In this document: positions 9,841 through 22,251 of the stretch, in pieces
Position numbering within the stretch: position 1 is the first letter of the stretch
How the letters are laid out: each line of letters opens with the position of its first letter
Assembly: GCA_021234155.1 (NCBI GenBank)
Contig: JAJEKV010000017.1
Coordinates: forward strand, 20,218,501-20,282,500
Reading direction: 5' to 3'
Length of the DNA stretch: 64,000 nt
DNA from: Isoetes taiwanensis
Lineage: Eukaryota; Streptophyta; Lycopodiopsida; Isoetales; Isoetaceae
Program-made: the position numbers and the translations under genes
Notes under the pieces: model-generated
The model's input: the letters and a program-made list of their open reading frames with translations, nothing else
The model's database searches: none
What the model was told of the DNA's origin: nothing

Positions 9841-11404
9841 AACATGGAGGCAGCAACATGCCTCTGTTTTGTCTAACTACACTTGTTTGTCTCCTTTTTC
9901 TTTTGCTTCTGTTCACTCTTTTTCTTAGCTTAAAAAAGCATAGATATTGTCTGGCAATTAATTATATCTGGAACTTGGAGATCTGCAATCCTGTTCATAT
10001 AATACCTGATCCGAGTATGGCTTTCTAATTTTTTTGCTCTGGGTGAAATACTTACTGCATGCTTTCTGGATGTTGGACGCTGCAGACAACCTCCAAAGTA
10101 GGATTTGAAGAAACATAGGCTAGAATATCTGGATACTGCCAAGCCTAGGTAACATCTTTCTCTGGTGTCTCAACATCATCTGGTTAATGCATGTTTAAGA
10201 TTGCTAAACTGCTCTGTTTATCTAAGAAGTTCTAGCAATGATTTCTCTGATAAAAATCACAGGATTCTGGGCAGCCCTTCGCAATTAAAACAATATCATA
10301 TTTGTCGAAGAACATGGACTGAAGCCAACATTTTTGACCAAGACTCGATGAGGCAAAAAAAAAAAGACTCAAAAACCACTTACAGTCTCGGTTCACCTGG
10401 CTCCAAAAGAGGTTGGAAAGTGGCATCAGAAGACCTTCACAAATCTGCACACAAACAAACATTTGTGTTATGGCAGTGGAAAAGGTTGAAAATATGAGTA
10501 GCTACAGGTCTTCTCAAGCAAAAGAGCTTTGAAATTAACAACAGACTTGGATTCCATAACATAGGACAACAATAGGAGAATTGAAATCTTCACAATCAAG
10601 TTCATTATGAACAATACAAAGATTATTGACAATGTATACAAAGAATGTCTACAATATATTCACAATATCTGCAAGCATATAAATGCACATTCAAAATATT
10701 CACAAACGTTGCATCAAATTCGAGCTACTTCGAACAGATGGCATAGTAGAGCTACTATTTGGAACACATGGAATAGCAGAATAACTACTTGCAACACAAT
10801 GGCCACTAGCCGCTTTCAGATGCTTATTCATGCCATTTAGCTGCAGACACAAATATATAGCATATTTAGCATTTCTACAGCCATAAACGTATATGAATTA
10901 CTTTCTAATAACAACAATAAATAGGGAACAAATATCATGGAGCTGGGTCACAAAGATCACAATGAATGAACGAAAAATAAAAGAGCATGCAAGATTCAAT
11001 AACTGTACTTTGAGATCTCAAGGTTGAAGGACATAGGTTTGCAGCACATGTGAAATGATAAGAGCTATGCAGCAAGATCAAGAGTTCTCTAATTCTTCTA
11101 AGTTAATACACCTAGTTGGAAAAAAAGGGGGAACCACCACATGCATAGCAAAAAACAAATTATGAAGATGCTTGTAAAGAATAGAATAAGCTTAAAGACG
11201 AAGTATTTCAGAGAGGATCCGTAAATCTGCATCTATGTTATTTAAACATAGACAACAAAATGGAAATGTTAAAAGAAATAAAACATACTGAGGAAACTAA
11301 AGTTTACCAGAAGAGCCTCCATCTAGCTGCCCGATGGACCATGTTTGAGTGCCATGACCAATTTAAAGACATTTCTTAGCTTGATCATAATTATGTATTA
11401 GATA
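9841..11404. other. Gene-poor DNA
   Basis: Only short open frames without recognisable domains are present (for example 10,165-10,497). I see no splice-supported gene. Confidence 0.4.
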
Positions 11405-11560
11405 TTGCAGGATTATGATCAAGCTAAAAATTGTCTTCGAACACTGCTTGGCCAGACTCATCTTTAACCTGCCTGCATAGCAGGATCATATTGCAGGATT
11501 ATGATCAAGCTAAAAATTGTCTTCGAACACTGCTTGGCCAGACTCATCTTCAACCTGCCT
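11405..11560. repeat. 86-bp direct duplication
   Basis: The stretch starting GCAGGATTATGATCAAGCTA occurs at 11,407 and again at 11,493, nearly identical over about 67 bp. The near identity indicates a recent local duplication. Confidence 0.85.
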
Positions 11561-12919
11561 CTACATATAATGTATGGGCAATAGACTTTTCGTTAAAGAT
11601 GATCCAATCCATTCTGGGGACCTCCGCCATGTACTCCTGCATAGCAACAATGTGCCACACAACATCAAAGAAAGACTCTAAACATATGCACAGTTTGTGC
11701 AAGACCAAATACAGGCTAGTCTTGGTTTACCTTGCATGCTTCTCATCCAAGAACTCCATTTGCAGCAAAATAGAAGTATAATCTGGCTCCTTGCATGGTC
11801 TTCAATTGGACCCAATATTGCCATTCTAGAAATTTGACATCTATGGCTGGATCCCATAAGAACCGATGATGTTTGCAAGAAGCTTCATCAAATACCATCT
11901 TCTAGAGGATGAATGCCCAGAATGAAAGCAGAAGAGATAGCTACACAAAATAACCATGAAAAGCTTAAAAAATACTGGATCTTGGCTTTTTTGAACAGAA
12001 CGAATAGGAGGAGAAGGCAAATGGGATGAACCATAATAGAAACATAGAGAGGAGCAACCTGTAAAAGAGAAGGGGTCCAACGCGAGCCCTTACTTTAAGC
12101 AATTCTAGTTAGCAGACACTCCTTGGACCCAAAAACAAATGGGCGATTAAGCTTGTGCAGAACCGAGAATCTCTTCTCATCAAATCTGCTGACCTCAAGG
12201 CGATGCACCGATCCTTGCAGTGTCCCATGCTTGGTGGAAAAAGGGCCAGCACCTCTAGCGTTCTTAAAGGCATCAGAAGATCATGGCTAGAGGAAGGGAA
12301 GGACTGTCCAGATTCAAAAACAGGTCCGATTAGGGATCAATCAAAGGCCCCAGAAGACCGGAATAGGAAGAAGCAAGAAATCCAGGAACTCACCAGAAGA
12401 AAGCAACAACTGTGCTTTCTATCTACTTTAATCGTGGCAATTTTCAAGTCCTTTCTATCTACTTGAATCGTGGCATGCATGCCGTCATGGTTTTCTCAAG
12501 CCCAATCTGGCACCCGTTTAGAAATTCTTATCAGCAACAGAAACCCCAAATCATACGAAAAAAAAAATATTTCCTGATTTTTGGACGATCGAAAAACTTT
12601 CCGGCGTCTAAGAAGGCCCAAAACCTTAGGGAAATGAGTTAAAAAAAAATCTAAAAAGCTTTTCTCCAAATCGGAAACCGAATTTAAACAAGAGATATTT
12701 GCATTATCGCCTTAACAAGATAAGTGAAGTTGGTTTGCATATAGATAAAGTTACACTATGAGGCTAGAGAATATAATATATGTATTAAAACTATCTTATC
12801 ATATGGCAGTTCCGTTGCAATACTTCCCATTCAAAGCTTTGGCAGCTGCAAATGAGCACATAACCAAATCAATGTCAATAGTGCAAGTAAAACATGTGGA
12901 AATATGACAGAGTAATTAC
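11561..12919. other. Gene-poor DNA and intron or 3' region of the chitinase gene
   Basis: No recognisable coding sequence. The chitinase reads on the minus strand and its last recognised exon ends at a GT donor at 12,918-12,919, so part of this stretch should be an intron followed by a short final exon that I could not identify. Confidence 0.35.
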
Positions 12920-13302
12920 CTGCTTTGGCAAGGGTAAAGTTAGGATCTGAAAGGGTTGTCCAAAATCCATAACCTCGTAGCCCTTTAGATTTCAAATAAT
13001 TCACCTTTATTGTGATCGACCAAGCATCATCATATCCTACCCAGGCACGACCACTGTATGCATATGTAGAAACAGAAGTTGCATTATGGGCAATTGTGGC
13101 CCCAGTAGAAGTCAAGAAAGTAGCAATTTGGGCATATGTAGGTGTTGCCCCTAAGAAGGTATAAGATCCGGATGCAGAAGCTCCAGTACCATGGTTAGCT
13201 GGATTACTCAAGTTCCATGTGTGGCCATATGCAGGAAAACCATACAATAACTTGCGCATAGCCAAATATTGCAACCATTGTCTAAACCCATAATCACCAT
13301 TT
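12920..13302 (-). pseudogene. GH18 (class V) chitinase, C-terminal part
   Basis: GH18 chitinases hydrolyse beta-1,4-linked N-acetylglucosamine polymers, in plants usually as a secreted defence against fungi. The fragment begins mid-barrel (NGDYGFRQW), continues through KLLYGFPAYGHTW (the family's 'G-L/F-P-x-Y-G' strand), a GHT..SNPANHG loop and RAWVGYDDAWSI, and ends GLRGYGFWTTLSDPNFTLAKAG at a GT donor (12,918-12,919). The rest of the gene lies 12.3 kb away at 25,622-26,535, separated by a DNA transposon. Removing the transposon and one 4-bp duplication joins PTVN to GDYG in frame, which shows the two parts were one exon. A short loop near QYLAMRKLL looks contracted compared with relatives. 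Confidence 0.88.
13299..13302. repeat. Target-site duplication ATTT, left copy
   Basis: ATTT directly precedes the transposon end at 13,303 and is repeated at 25,622-25,625. The chitinase reading frame independently confirms that these four bases are duplicated. Confidence 0.9.
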
Positions 13303-13327
13303 AAGTCGTATTTAATTAAAGTGGGAC
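13303..13327 (+). repeat. Left terminal inverted repeat, copy 1
   Basis: Begins AAGTCGTATT and ends GTGGGAC. Its reverse complement occurs at 25,597-25,621 with one mismatch. The centre contains the self-complementary TTTAATTAAA. Confidence 0.93.
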
Positions 13328-14207
13328 TCATTCCATTCCCATTTTTTTTCGGAACCCGGTTAATTTACATAAAAAGTAGCACCCGACCGAAAACTATCCT
13401 TAATTCAATTTTTGAATAAAACTCAATCCGAAGCCGGCCGCAGCTTTTCCTGTGTTCATGAAGTCGAGAACAAAAACAATGCAACTGAAACAAAGGAAAT
13501 TCATTAAAGTTTGAAACCAAAGATGTAGTTGAAAAAGAATTTTTATTAATAAATTGAACAGATACAATGTATTTTACATCGGACGCAGAGACCATGGCGG
13601 TCTTGTCATCACTACCACATCATCTTGGTAGGTGGTCCACCTTAGGGGATTAACTTGTGGCTTCTTCATGCCGCCTCGTAAGCCTTGGGGCAACCTGAAG
13701 AGTGTGGAATGCCTCACGATGGAGGTGCCTCCGGAGCTACCGCCGACCTGTCCACCCGACTTCTCCACTCGCCTCCCGCAGCCTTTCATCGAATATGCTC
13801 CTTCCCCAACCTCCGTGGATGTTATGCAATGCTTGCAATATGCCTTGAGCTTCCCTGGACTTTCTCTTTGTTCTTCGGCCGTTCTTTATTCCTGTGGTGT
13901 AGCGAGCAACCTCTGAATTCAAGGAGCAACCTTTGTCCCAAAGGCCGGGCAAGAGTGTAGCGTGACTCGATCTGCGTGCGAGCGGTATTTCTTCCGCTTT
14001 GAGCGGATCCGTGTCGCCGGAGCTGCCGGTCGCGTGATGCCCGCGGGATCCAGGTGGCCTGGTGTCCGGATTCGTGGCCTGAACCACCGGAGCAAGGAGA
14101 GTATGATTAACAATTACGGTGTCATTAGTCAAAAAGAACGTTGAAATCAAATTACAACGGAGAACATTCATTCCATACAACCGCATCCAATGACGCCCGG
14201 TAGTGTC

Positions 14208-14421
14208 TTTTCATTTCGCGAAGTCGAGAAAGGCCCATAAAGTCAAAGTACAACCATTCTCATTAGAATATGGTTGCATCCAATCACACACGGAAGCATA
14301 CAAATGCTTTTGTCAACGAGACAACTAGCATGCCCAATGTACAAGCATTATCATAATAGATTGTACAAGCATATCATCAACACGACAAGCATGCCTTTCT
14401 CGACTCGTGAGTCGAAAGGCA
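14208..14421. repeat. Left subterminal palindrome repeats, copy 1
   Basis: Two imperfect palindromes of the CTCGACT..AGTCGAG family (14,211-14,233 and 14,395-14,420) sit in a repeated context of GGTTGCATCCAATCACACA and TACAAATG-type sequence. The equivalent tract of copy 2 (52,407-52,685) keeps three palindromes at about 125-bp spacing; one unit here seems to have been lost. Confidence 0.7.
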
Positions 14422-14530
14422 TCAAAACTCAATATACAAGTATATTCATTACAAAATGGTCAATACATGTGTTCAAGTTCGATTACAATATTCACACAAT
14501 TTGACTATCTCAAGGGGTCACTCTTCTTGT

Positions 14531-15463
14531 TCACCAAAGTATTTGTCGCCCATAGCTTTCATGATCGGCTTGTTTCTCGATCGGGTTCCGTGAGGCTCTC
14601 GGATAGTTCGAAGCACATCGGGCGTGACAAGAATGGCAAAGAGGGATTCCGCCAAGACAGGACAGAGTCCAAGGACAACCACCTATCCGTCTCATATTCT
14701 TCAGGTCGATATGGCTTAGCAATGATTGTATTTTGCGCGGCGCTATGATAGCACTTGTAGGCTGAGTCGCCTATGATCAGCGTGTTGTGTTTGCCAAAGT
14801 CCCGAATTGCTCATAAACACCGCCCAGCCTTTTCACCATTATAGGCTTCCCTTTGTGATGGCCGGATCGAGATCCTTCACATGCTCGACCCTTTCGTTTC
14901 CCCAAACGAACTTGAACTTCAAAACTGAAATGCCGAGAACACCAAGAACATTGACAATATTTTTCTTTGCCATACAAGACCATATAGCCACTTTCAATCG
15001 TGCTGTGCACCATTCAATAATTTCCTTAGCTCGGGCCTCGGATACACTATTTTATGCCTGCTTTCACCGATCCGCGAGGTGTTAATCTCGGGACGCCTTT
15101 GTCGTGGTATACCGCAGCCTAATACTCCATTGACGCCAAATATTACAAGCTTGGTGGGACCACCTGGATCCCAGCTTGGAGTTTGGCTCACCATATTTCC
15201 GGTTCATCGGGATCCAAATGCGGATCATTAACTTTTCGTGTTCTTTTTCGGGTGGAGCGTTGTCTTGCTCGATTTTCATTCGTGATTCTCCTCGCGACGT
15301 GAACCGTTGGAATCCATTGACAATGATTTGGAGTTGAGCTCAATTCCCTGAAATGATGACAACCGCCGAAAGGAACGAGTATTCTCGACTCATGAAGTCG
15401 AGAATGACAAGAAAAGGTATTGAAAGGAACGAGTTTTCTCGACTTCATGAAGTCGAGAAACAC
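14531..15463 (-). pseudogene. FCP1/NIF-like HAD phosphatase domain, copy 1 (broken)
   Basis: This is the counterpart of the better-preserved domain at 52,802-53,745. HAD phosphatases of the FCP1 type dephosphorylate proteins, classically the RNA polymerase II C-terminal domain. Here the first motif reads LVIFGVNGVLG (15,100-15,194), with Gly where copy 2 has the nucleophilic Asp. The KIVYPRPELRKLLN segment follows, and the remainder is scattered over several frames (14,777-15,013). In this state it cannot encode an active enzyme. The Asp-to-Gly difference may be real or a base-calling error. Confidence 0.7.
15380..15460. repeat. Paired palindromes, copy 1
   Basis: Two palindromes of the same family (ATTCTCGACTCATGAAGTCG at 15,380 and a fuller one at 15,433-15,460) occur 53 bp apart, each preceded by GAAAGGAACGAGT. 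They lie between coding blocks of the minus-strand gene, consistent with an intron. Confidence 0.75.
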
Positions 15464-15492
15464 CGCTAGAGCAAAGTAAACTCACCTCAATC

Positions 15493-18400
15493 TCAGGCTT
15501 TCAATAATGTTTTCGGCAAAGATTCTCGGTCCAATCCTTTCGACATCCTCGCCTCCGGCCAGGTTTGTCTCCCTCGCCCCTCGCCGCCTTTATCGCTTCC
15601 ATTTGTCTTCCTCCCCTTGAAATGCTCATGAAGCAGCATCCAAGTATGACTGAATGGTTTCAACCATGTCCTTATTTCCAACCACGGATATAGGTTTCAT
15701 TCCAAACAAAGATAGCCCCCGAGAGAATGGGCCATTCATGTACCACTCAAGATACAATTTGATCTTCCTCGACCAAGCCGGGTTATGAAGTACTTGATAA
15801 CTCTTGGCCGGATAGGAATTCTATGTATAGGACCGGTCGCACCATCCTGTCGACCTTGTCCATCGATGGAACATCCTCCATAAACCCCCCTTCCGGGGTT
15901 CCATCCGCTCTTGAGAGATCATGAACTTGTCGAGATAATGATGCTCGCTAGACCACCACTTATCCAGGTCGACCACGATCTTGAAATCAAAACCAAAACT
16001 ATGTTGGCAAAGCTTGGTGCCTTCGGCAAGCCAAGTCCGAGACTCATGATCAAGTTCAGATATGGAGTGCATGATCTTGTTGGTGAAGTTAATATCACTG
16101 CCCATTGGGAGACAAAGTTAGCTTGTTTGATTGCCCGGCATGCAAAAGACAAGGAAACCGAAAGTATCCAGTCGGTCATGTCCGACATCGCCTTGTACCA
16201 CCGCTCTATGTCAGCTTTGTCATAAAAAGGGTGGGGTCTTCGATCATATTGATGGCAAATAGTGCCACGGGTCCAGTGCCGCCTGCACCACCAAATCCCT
16301 TGTGTCCCAAAGTAACCAGAAATGGGGAGCTATCGTCGCCTTTAAATGGGACCACCCGAATCCAAGCTTCCTTTTTTGAATTGCCATAGCACGCTCAGTG
16401 GAAAGGAAGGGTTTTGACGCTACGCTTCAGCTTTGGTGTTGATGTAGGGTTGACATAGACGGTTCAATTCCTTCATGTCTTCCTCATCAAGGGCAGCCTT
16501 TTCCTTGTAATAATCAAATTCATGGTATTCATTAGATGCAACGCTGAGTAACCTCGCGTGATGCCTTCTTCTAACGCGACGCCGCCGCTTTTAGGATGTG
16601 GCATAATCCTTTGCGCCCCGCAATTTAGAACTCCTGGTCTTCCTCGCCAGGATTGTTCCCTCCAAGATTTTGCCTTGTAGGTCAAGCGCTTTGTCCGTGA
16701 GGCCCTCAGATCCTCTTCATGAACCGCTTGTCAAACAACTTGGGGTCGGGCCTGCTTGAAATTCTCCATTGCTGTCCTTCAGCTTTGCCTCTTGTCCATT
16801 GAGCCCATATTTCAGTCCATTTCTCCTGGGCCGCCTCGATTGCTAAGAATGAGGTCGTATTGGTCCGAGAGAGACTCCCCGCCTTTCCTTGGTGTTCTCT
16901 TCTTCTTCTCCTCTTCTTCCTCTCCCTCGTCATCTTCCTCGTCCCTCCAGCTATAACATATCCGTGATAGTTTCTCAAAGGTCTTCCACTTATCCCAGGG
17001 AGCCCCTGTTTCCTTTAGGACGGAGGACAACCCAATGCTTTCCACTGTTGCCTAGCGTGTATGATCCGTCGGTCGATAAGGGGCTGCATTCGGACAATGT
17101 ACCAATGTCAGAGCATGAAAGTATCTACAAACACCCAGGAATAAACAGTAAAATGTAGCCCCGGGTTTTCTCGACTCGCGAGTCGAGAAAGTCCCTTGAA
17201 TGTCTAATTTTCTTTTTACTTCTTTGGTTTTCGACGACTTCGAAGTCGAGAAAGCTCTCAGATCCTTTGATTTTTCATTATTCGGCTTTCGACTCAGCGA
17301 GTCGAGAAACCCCCGATGATAATCGGCAAATGTTAGATGCGGGGGTTTTCGACCGCGAAGTCGAGAAAGTCCCATTCAATGTCTAATTTTCTTTTACTGG
17401 CTAAGGGTTTTCGACTCGCGAGTCAGAAAGCTCCACATCCTTTGATTTTCTCAGGTTACTCGGGCTTTTCGACCGCGAAGTCGAGAAACCCCTGATGATA
17501 ATCGGCAAATGTTAGATGGGGGCTTTTTCGATTTCGCGAGTCGAGAATGGAAAGATTCAGAGAGTTATTTACCTTACGTAGGCGGGCATTTTCGCCGCTA
17601 TTGTGTTTCGGGCAAAGGCTAACGCCGCGATTCGGTTGCCGGGCGTCTCCGCCGAAAAGAACTCGCACTCTCGCTTGGCATATCTATCCTTGATCCTTTG
17701 CGGCACCTCCTTCTCCGTCTGCAATACTTGAGCCGCCTCTAAATCAATCGCCGACCGCCTACAACCTTAACCGGACGCTCTTTTCCCTTCAGATCTTCCT
17801 CGGACTTCCAACCTGAACAACTCACCTTCGACCGCTAAAAGGTATGACATCCGCAGGCATTGATCTCGCGAACAGGATGTCGCACCATCAGGTTCAGAAT
17901 CTCCAAAGATGTGTGCTGGATTAAATTCCTCGTGGTTGAACAAGACGGCATCTCCTGCAAACCTTCACCGCCTAATGTCCAAAGCAGCTACTTTTTGTGT
18001 GATATTCCCTAACGGATAATACCGAAGCTAGACGCCCATTTTCACGTGCCCCTCTCGAGAAATCCTCGATCTGATCATCCGGATCGAGGTTTGGGGAGTC
18101 GACCATATCTTCGCCTCCCTTCGCCATCCGACTCCTCCCGCGGTGGTGTCATCATCCCCATCTATGTTTTTGGTGGACTTTTTGTGTATGAACCACAACA
18201 TTCCCCATCGCAGAGTGTTGTAGAGTCTTCAAAGACAAGAGATGTGAAGCTCCCCGTGATTGAACAGTTTTTCCCCGACTCGAAATCTCCATACCAAGCT
18301 CCCCGGATGTTAGGGTTCCGCCTCCTTCATCCCTTCCGTGCATCCTTCCACCCAAGGTTCTCGACAATTTAAAGGCCGGCTTTTTTTCGGTGCCCTTAGC

Positions 18401-18853
18401 CTTGCTCATGGAAGAGTGAGAATAATTTGAAACCGCCAATTTTTGGTGCGATAGAACTTACTCTTCCGGGCCCCCCTCGACATGTAGTGTCAAATGCTTC
18501 GAACCGGGCGCAGAGACGGAGAGCACAACACCGATTTTCTTGTACTTGTCTCCTGAGCTCTTCTTGTCCCTTTGGTGTAGAAACAGATCTTTCTCCTTCC
18601 CACTTGTCGATACCTCGACATACCACCAAGAATGCCGCCTTTGGTCAAGAAGCTCGCCTCCAAATCCCTCGATGACAAAGAATGGAGTTCGCCGCTGATC
18701 ACCAAAGGAGTCCGAGGTGAATGCCGCAAGAAGAACGGATGGATCGTTAAGGTATTCCGACAATACAAAAACCTCGAGCTCACCCGGGTGTTTGTCTTCT
18801 TCTTCTTGCCGCCGGGCGTAAGCATCCTCCCTAAGCTTCTTGGACGGAGTCAT
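15493..18853 (-). pseudogene. Unrecognised minus-strand coding region upstream of the phosphatase domain, copy 1
   Basis: Fragments in changing frames match those of copy 2 (53,764-57,063). A start region MTPSKK lies at 18,853 with a basic stretch. A conserved block has EKDLFLHQRDKKSSGDKYKK (about 18,500-18,600), and an acidic-basic linker EEEEEKKKRTPRKG lies near 16,850-16,920. The spacing and GT-like boundaries suggest several exons with introns carrying the palindrome repeats. No family was recognised. It may be the N-terminal part of one protein ending in the phosphatase domain. Confidence 0.5.
17161..17552. repeat. Palindrome array, seven units about 60 bp apart, copy 1
   Basis: Palindromes related to CTCGACTCGCGAGTCGAG start near 17,166, 17,227, 17,286, 17,345, 17,407, 17,465 and 17,524. 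The first (17,167-17,190) is a perfect 24-bp palindrome. The DNA between them cycles through three types: A with GAATGTCTAATTTTCTTTTA, B with ATCCTTTGATTTT, C with GATGATAATCGGCAAATGTT. This gives a higher-order repeat of about 180 bp. The array lies between coding blocks of the minus-strand gene and is present, more eroded, in copy 2. Confidence 0.9.
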
Positions 18854-19734
18854 TTCTATATGCCCTCTCATCCGCCGGACGACTCAGAAATTAAGTTTCC
18901 TCCGCTGTGAGTTTTAGGACTGCATGTAAAAAAGATCGGGGCGGTTCTTTAATTTGAAGTTAAGGACATGCAATCATTTATGAAAAAAAAGCTGGCTAAG
19001 GGTACAAAGATTGCCGGGCTTTAGCCCGCCCAAACACTATTTCAAATTGAATCACATCAAGGGACTAAGTGAGTGGAGCGTAGTTTATCTTCCCCGGCAT
19101 TGGGGAACTCGAGGTCGGAGGGGATCATCGACCGTTAGCGACTTCCGAATGGCGCCGCCGACGCGGTAAGTCGCTAATAGCGCCTTTGCATATGTGTGTT
19201 TTTCCCGACCAAGGCCCTATTGCAAGCAGCTTGAATTGATCGATGAGCACGGAGCTAAGGTAGGAAGCGGAGAGGAGCCGCTGACACCGAACTCTACATC
19301 GCGGCGCCATGGAAAGGGGATACGCGAGAATCGCAGCGATACGAAAGTAATAGATGCTAATACACTCTTGAAGAGACCCACGTAAGAAGCAAAGACTCGG
19401 GTGAGGCATGGATCCGTGATACAAAGGGCTCAAGGAATTACCGCGCGGAAGAGGTGAGTTTCGAGATGCCTATGTTATTTCGCTTTGTAGAACATGCCGA
19501 TGTGTTTAAATAATGGAACCGCCGATAAGCTCGACGGATTCAAGAGTTTCCTTTGTCCAAAGATTTCTCGCCTTCGAGAGATGATTTACTCTTCTAGGTT
19601 GAGAGATGCTCTAAGGAAACATTGGATCGGGGTAAAGAACAGCCCGCTATAGGTCTGCTTTTTCCATGGACTGCTTACTTGGAATGTTGTACATAGATCA
19701 GCCAGCTAGGACTAAGGTTCAAATGCATCCTCTT

Positions 19735-21230
19735 GTAGTTAGTGGGAGGGGCTCTCCACTTCGTCCAACCACTCCTCTTCGCAATATTCGAGGAAGATGG
19801 TTCAAGGAGAGTGGCTCTGCATGTGCTAGAGGCACTTGGGACTAAAAAACAGAGAATAGAAAGTGCAAGATTTGTAGAGAATGCAAGCCTTGGCTTCCTC
19901 TCAGGGTTTCCCCTCAGGGTTAGTTGTAGAGGCCTCCACCCAGCCGGAGCCCCTCCCCTTCGCACTATTCGACTAAGATGGTTCAAGGAGAGTGACTCGA
20001 TCGGGTCGAGGCCACCGCTACCATACATAGGAGAATTGGTCGGTTAAGGATTCTCGATCTTGGCCGAGAATGCGATCGTTATTTTACTCGCAAGTCGAGA
20101 ATGCTTTGGCCATCCGTAACTCCTAGTAGTACACATGGAGTGCCGTTGGTTAAGGCATTCCCAACTCGCGGAGGCGAAAATGCGCAAGCTCGTGGTTTCC
20201 CGGTTAGTTGTAGAGGCCTCCACCCACCGAGCCCCTCCCCTTCGCGATATTCAAAGATGGTTCAAGGAGTGGCTCGACCGGGTAGAGGCCATCGCCACCA
20301 CAATACGTAAGATTTGGTTGCCGAGGATTCTCGATTAGCGCAGTCGAGAATGCGATCGTTGGTTTCTTTCCCGCAGTCGAATGCCTTTAACCATCCGTAA
20401 CTCCCTAGTACACATGGAGTGCCGGGTTGGGTAAGGCATTCCCACAGCGAGTCGAGAATGCATACAAAGAAGCTCAGGAATGCATGCATTCTCGCGACCA
20501 CTTGTGAGAATTGGTTGCTAAGAGTTGGCCGCAGACACCAAAAACACTTCCTTCGCAATGTCCGAGGAAGATAGAAGGAGAGTGTTTAAGACGGCTCCGC
20601 AGGCCAGCTCTAGAGTGCACTAGAGAGTTTTCTCGACTCACGAAGTCGAGAAAGCAGCCAGCAACTCAGGTTAGTCGCCGAGGGCCTCCACCCAATCAGA
20701 GCCCATCCCCTTCGCAATATTCGCTAAGATGGTTCAAGGAGACGGCCTTTGATTGGGCAGAGGCCACGGCCAATACAATAATGAGAATTGGGTTGTTAAG
20801 AGGTTGGCCGCAGACAGCCAAAACCACTTCCCTTCGCAATGTCCCAGGAAGATAGAAGGAGAGTGGTTGAGATCGCTCACAGGCCTTTTTCGACTCACGA
20901 AGTCGAGAAAGCCGCCAGCACCTGGTTAGTCGCCGAGGCCTCCACCCGCCGGAGCCAGTCCTCTTCGCAATATTCGATGAGCATGGTTCAAGGAGAGTGG
21001 CTCGTGACCGGGTGGAGGCACCGCGATCGCACAAAGAGCCATTGGCGTAGAGTCACATTCTCGACTCACGAGTCGAGAAGGCCGCAGCAGGTTCTAAAGA
21101 ATGTGAAGACATCGGGTAGTCAGGCAATCATCTCGGTCGCGAAGTCGAGAATCCTCACCCGCCAACAAATTCGTGAGTGTACACTCCCTCTTTCGCCAAG
21201 GAAGTCGAGAAGTTCTCGACCATGAAGTCG
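19735..21230. repeat. Central repeat field, copy 1
   Basis: At least five diverged copies of a 100-130-bp unit begin near 19,740, 19,920, 20,207, 20,668 and 20,925. Conserved pieces are GCCTCCACCC, CTTCGCAATATTC, AGATGGTTCAAGGAGAGTGG and GGTAGAGGCCA. Most units are followed by a palindrome of the element family (for example 20,628-20,654 and 20,884-20,911). The field lies between the two divergent genes and could hold their promoters; that role is inference. Confidence 0.75.
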
Positions 21231-22251
21231 AGAAGAAGGCCTGTATTTCCCGACCGCTGTTAAGCTGAAGTATTTCAACTCGCGAACTCCCTTTCGCATG
21301 TCTCCCCGCAGTTGGATTTGCCGTGAGTTAGAAATGGAGATTCCGCGGAAGCAATTCCTATTCTGAATTTTGGCCGGGAGAAAGACATTCCTAGTTATTT
21401 TCTCGTTAATGCTCGCAATATCTTACTTCCTAACACCGCCTCTCGATGATTTCTCTCTGCTGTTTGCTACTATAACCACTATTCTCACTTGTGCATGTAC
21501 AATGTATTCAATTCAACCACAAGCAAGAAAAAGATAACAAAAACAGAAAACAATACAAAGATTATTAAGATTAATGAGAAAAACAGAGAAAAGTGGAGAA
21601 CAAGACAGAAAAGTGGAGAACAAGACATAAAAAAAATGAGATTAAAAAGGGTATGATATTACAAAAACATACCCGAAGATTTGCCGGATGAGGAGGAGGC
21701 TTCCGACTTCGATTCCATGTGGGTATAGTCGCTGACAAAGCGTGAATAAGGATTTGTCTGGGTCAGTAAATTGTATCGTGGATTAATAAGAGCCTCTAAC
21801 AACGTAATATAAGAAAAAATGCACTAAAAGACTTACGTAAAACTAAAAAAGCAAAGACAAAAGGGCCTCACTTTCTTCAGAAGCAGAACGCCCGGCCAAC
21901 AATGAACCCAAGGCGAGAACTTGGCTGGGCCGGAAGCGCCCCGATCAAATCGACCAAGCCGCTGGCCATAAGATGGCGCTGGAATCGCCGGTTTGATCGA
22001 CGCCTCGACGAGAAAGGGGCTTCTAAGGAAACAGGGAGCTCAAGAGTGATCGAGAAAAAGTGGGAGGAAGAATGGTCGGGGGAGAGGAAGAGGGTGCAAG
22101 CACTCGGCCGCACCCTCAACCCTCGTAAAAGTGCAATAATATACCATTGCCACGCAGGGCCATGCCCTCCATGACGCGGGCAAAGGCGGATTAGCCGACG
22201 CGGGCCACGGTTTCAGCCTCCAAGAGGTTTCACGTGGCCATGCCAAGATAT

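Noticed and set aside
10165-10497. 110-codon ORF on the plus strand
   Set aside because: Low-complexity, no domain, no splice or promoter context; composition is like the surrounding noncoding DNA.
16756-16956. Serine-rich plus-strand ORFs (16,756-17,158 and 54,936-55,333)
   Set aside because: They are antisense shadows of the minus-strand acidic EEEEEKKKR segment.
17161-17552. CRISPR array
   Set aside because: Palindromic repeats with 35-bp spacers resemble one, but the spacers recur in an A-B-C cycle, the repeats are degenerate, and the context is a plant transposon.
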